In this document: piece after piece, positions 6,479-8,459 of the stretch
How the letters are laid out: the number at the start of each line of letters is the position of its first letter
How positions within the stretch are numbered: the stretch's first letter is position 1
NCBI GenBank assembly: GCA_903950295.1
Contig: CAJBAP010000415.1
Location: 1-8,459, forward strand
From: an uncultured Rhodocyclaceae bacterium
GTDB taxonomy: Bacteria; Pseudomonadota; Gammaproteobacteria; Burkholderiales; Rhodocyclaceae
Reading direction: 5' to 3'
Length of the DNA stretch: 8,459 nucleotides
Translations under genes and position numbers: made by a program
The notes under the pieces: generated by a model
Database searches by the model: none
Told to the model about the DNA's origin: nothing
Seen by the model: the letters and a program-made list of their open reading frames with translations, nothing else

Positions 6479-6508
6479 GCTGACTGCGGCGTTCCCACCG
6501 CAGTCAGC
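6479..6508. terminator. Bidirectional hairpin between sat and the M48 protease gene
   Basis: GCTGACTGCGG (6479-6489) and CCGCAGTCAGC (6498-6508) are perfect complements, an 11-bp stem with an 8-base loop. It sits 20 bases after the sat stop and 9 bases after the stop of the convergent gene, where both transcripts should end. Neither side has a real U-tract, so termination may be Rho-aided, or the hairpin may mainly protect the 3' ends. Confidence 0.6.
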
Positions 6509-6516
6509 CGCGCCAG

Positions 6517-7953
6517 CTAGCGCCGCTCTCGCTTCATCTCTTCCAGCTTGCGTTGCTTCAGTTCATGCAAGCGCGCATCCACCTGCGACAACTCGTAAAA
6601 ATCACCATCGCCGGCCTTGCGCGCCAGTTCGAGTTGCTCAATGGCGCCGTCAAGCTGTCCACCAGACAGATAAGACTCGGCCTGGGCACGGTGCTGCTGC
6701 ATATTTTTGCCCATCATCGCATAGGCCTTCGCCTGCAAGGCATACATGCGCGCCTCGCCGGGGGTGAGTTGCAATTCCTTCTGCGTCAGCACCAACGCAT
6801 CTGCCGTCTCGCCAGCGCCGATTTTTGCCTCTATCAAGGCGTAAATCAGCGCACGCACATGCGGGTAGCGCTGCACGGCCTCCTGCAAAACTCTCAGGGC
6901 GCCCACATTATCTTTCCGCTTCAACCGCAATTGCGCCGCCAGAGTTTCCATTAGCGGTGACTCGAGTTTCAAACGGCGCAGGGTCGCGAGCTCTGCCTCA
7001 GCCGCAGTGAGCTTGTTGTCGCGCAACAGGGCATGAGCATAGCCAAAGCGCACATCGGTTTCGCGCGCATATTTCCCGGACTTCAACTGTGCTGCGAAAT
7101 CTGCCACCGCATCACCCGGTGTGCCATCGTAAGCCTTCAGCTTGGCGCGCACCAAGCCAAATTCCACAGTATCTGGCACTTGGCGATAGGACCGCTGGGC
7201 AATGCGATTTTCCATGTCGGTGATGCGCTCGGTCGTCAGCGGGTGGGTGCGCAAATAACCTGGCGCATTGTTTTCATACAACCGGCCAAATTGCAGCATG
7301 CGCTCGAAGAAGCTCGCCATGCCACGGGTGTCGTAACCGGACTCCTCCATCAGATCAAGCCCCAAACGATCGGCCTCACGTTCGAAGTCGCGCGAATAGT
7401 TCAACTGATTCTGGATGACCGCCGCTTGCCCAGCCATCGCCGCACCAACTGCCACATCCGGCGCACTGCGCGCCGCCAGTACAGCCACTGCGAGCGACAG
7501 CAGCGAAGCCATCTGCGCCTGGCTCTGCTTGCCAAACAAGCGCACCAGATGGCTCTGCGTAACGTGTGAAATTTCGTGCGCCAGCACTCCGGCCAACTCA
7601 GATTCGGACCGCGCCGACAGGATCAATCCGGAATGCACGCCGATGTAACCGCCGGGCAAGGCAAAGGCGTTCAGCATGGAATCCCGCACCACAAAAAACT
7701 CGAAGGGCGGCCGCGTGCCCTTGGCGTGCCCCGCCAGTCGCGTCCCCAACTGATTGATGTAGCCCGCCACTTCGGGGTCATCAAGATAAGCCGGATCGCG
7801 GCGGATCTCCAGCATGATCCGCTCGCCCAAGCGCCGCTCGGCATGCTGCGAGAGTCCACTGCGCTCGAGTTCGCCCAGATCGGGCAGGCCCTCGGCACGC
7901 GCCAGCACACCCGGCAACAACAGCAGCGCAATCAACCACAGATATGCTCTCAT
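6517..7953 (-). CDS. bepA: BepA-like M48 metalloprotease with TPR repeats
   Basis: A 478-residue periplasmic zinc protease resembling E. coli BepA (YfgC, 487 residues), which helps outer-membrane protein assembly and LptD maturation and degrades stalled substrates. Residues 1-20 form a signal peptide ending in ARA, with likely cleavage before E21. The peptidase domain carries HEISH (126-130), the third ligand in the ExxxD motif EREAD (191-195), and H237 in [10 protein letters not shown] at the place of the BepA active-site histidine plug. Residues about 260-478 are alpha-helical TPR-like repeats, ending in a basic helix. The frame stays open upstream to about 8301, but that part overlaps moaC on the other strand and has no protease-like sequence. 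The ATG at 7953 gives a normal signal peptide and is preferred, although its Shine-Dalgarno is weak (GGAG 16 bases away). Protease family is sure; BepA orthology is likely. Confidence 0.9.
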   Translation of the reverse strand: MRAYLWLIALLLLPGVLARAEGLPDLGELERSGLSQHAERRLGERIMLEIRRDPAYLDDPEVAGYINQLGTRLAGHAKGTRPPFEFFVVRDSMLNAFALPGGYIGVHSGLILSARSESELAGVLAHEISHVTQSHLVRLFGKQSQAQMASLLSLAVAVLAARSAPDVAVGAAMAGQAAVIQNQLNYSRDFEREADRLGLDLMEESGYDTRGMASFFERMLQFGRLYENNAPGYLRTHPLTTERITDMENRIAQRSYRQVPDTVEFGLVRAKLKAYDGTPGDAVADFAAQLKSGKYARETDVRFGYAHALLRDNKLTAAEAELATLRRLKLESPLMETLAAQLRLKRKDNVGALRVLQEAVQRYPHVRALIYALIEAKIGAGETADALVLTQKELQLTPGEARMYALQAKAYAMMGKNMQQHRAQAESYLSGGQLDGAIEQLELARKAGDGDFYELSQVDARLHELKQRKLEEMKRERR

Positions 7954-7974
7954 GGCGATATGATACCCACTCCG

Positions 7975-8003
7975 ATTACCGGCCTCGCATGCCTCAAGTG
8001 CAA
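7975..8003 (-). promoter_or_regulatory. Possible promoter of the M48 protease gene
   Basis: On the minus strand TTGCAC (8003-7998) is followed after 17 bases by GGTAAT (7980-7975), a partial match to a sigma-70 promoter. Transcription would start near 7968, about 15 bases before the ATG at 7953. It lies within the 56-base gap between the divergent genes. Only three of six and four of six bases match, so this is tentative. Confidence 0.25.
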
Positions 8004-8009
8004 AAATAT

Positions 8010-8459
8010 ATGTCACAAGATTCCCCACTGACCCATTTTGACGCCACCGGCCAGGCTCATATGGTCGATGTTGGCGCCAAGGCCGAAACCGCGCGCCGGG
8101 CAACCGCTTCCGGACGCATCCGCATGCAACCCGCCACCTTCGAACTGATTCGTTCCGGTTCGGCGAAGAAAGGCGACGTGCTTGGCATCGCCCGCATCGC
8201 CGCCATCCAGGCCGCCAAGCGCACCAGCGACCTGATTCCGCTTTGCCACCCGATTGCGCTGACGCGAGTTGCCGTGGAGTTTGAACTGGACGCCGCAGCA
8301 TCGACGATCACCTGCACCACCACCGCCAAGACCTTCGGCCGCACCGGCGTCGAGATGGAGGCGCTTACCGCCTGCACCGCAGGGTTACTAACCATCTACG
8401 ATATGTGCAAAGCCGTGGATCGCGGCATAGTCATTGAAGAAGTGCGCCTGCTGGAAAAG
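8010..8459 (+). CDS. moaC: Cyclic pyranopterin monophosphate synthase MoaC (3' end cut off)
   Basis: The first 150 residues of MoaC, which with MoaA turns GTP into cyclic pyranopterin monophosphate, the first intermediate of molybdenum cofactor synthesis. The fit is clear: [20 protein letters not shown] (8-27), [20 protein letters not shown] (54-73), DLIPLCHP (74-81), GVEMEALTA (113-121) and IYDMCKAV (129-136). The active-site residues correspond to E. coli K51, H77, D128 and K131 (here K54, H80, D131 and K134). The open frame reaches the window edge; roughly 8-11 residues and the stop are missing. ATG 8010 is preferred because MSQ...LTH matches the usual N-terminus; an in-frame ATG at 7989 would add seven residues. 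Neither has a good Shine-Dalgarno. It is divergent from the protease gene, 56 bases away, and unrelated to APS reductase, which needs no molybdenum. Confidence 0.95.
   Translation, partial: MSQDSPLTHFDATGQAHMVDVGAKAETARRATASGRIRMQPATFELIRSGSAKKGDVLGIARIAAIQAAKRTSDLIPLCHPIALTRVAVEFELDAAASTITCTTTAKTFGRTGVEMEALTACTAGLLTIYDMCKAVDRGIVIEEVRLLEK

Noticed and set aside
7954..8301. N-terminal extension of the M48 protease frame on the minus strand
   Set aside because: It would overlap the well-supported moaC gene, is Arg/Trp/Gly-rich, and would bury the clear signal peptide starting at 7953.

Overview
The window looks like chromosome of a GC-rich, sulfur-oxidising proteobacterium, most likely a betaproteobacterial chemolithotroph of the Thiobacillus, Sulfuricella, Sideroxydans or Gallionella kind. 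This rests on a dissimilatory sulfur core (sat, aprB, aprA) next to a BepA-type periplasmic protease and moaC. The taxonomic guess is inference; no rRNA or species marker is present.

Layout. Positions 1-70 hold the last codons of an unidentified plus-strand gene. It overlaps a PaaK/CapK-like adenylate-forming enzyme (58-1332), probably the edge of a surface-polysaccharide or similar locus. Converging on that gene after a 2-base gap is a minus-strand YkgJ-family cysteine-cluster protein (1335-2282). Upstream of it, and separated by a strong hairpin (2330-2361), is the minus-strand pair aprB-aprA (4914 down to 2390), encoding both subunits of APS reductase. A 366-base non-coding region (4915-5280) separates aprB from the divergent sat gene (5281-6459), ATP sulfurylase. 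This region carries an exact FNR-type palindrome, a second inverted repeat and several loose half-sites. Sat converges on a minus-strand BepA-like M48 metalloprotease with TPR repeats (6517-7953), with a perfect 11-bp stem hairpin between them. The divergent moaC gene (8010 to the right edge) is cut off near its 3' end.

Function. In sulfur oxidisers APS reductase runs in reverse: sulfite plus AMP gives APS and two electrons. Sat then converts APS plus pyrophosphate into sulfate and ATP. The window thus holds the complete cytoplasmic sulfite-to-sulfate route with substrate-level ATP formation. The membrane partner that takes the electrons (AprM or Qmo) is not in view. The YkgJ-like protein lies on the same strand directly after aprA and could be a metal-handling accessory, but this is only suggested by position.

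No clearly undescribed system was found. The points most worth a second look are the FNR-like site shared by sat and aprBA, the half-site cluster around it, and the cysteine-cluster gene behind aprA. No tRNA, rRNA, CRISPR array, insertion sequence or phage gene was seen.
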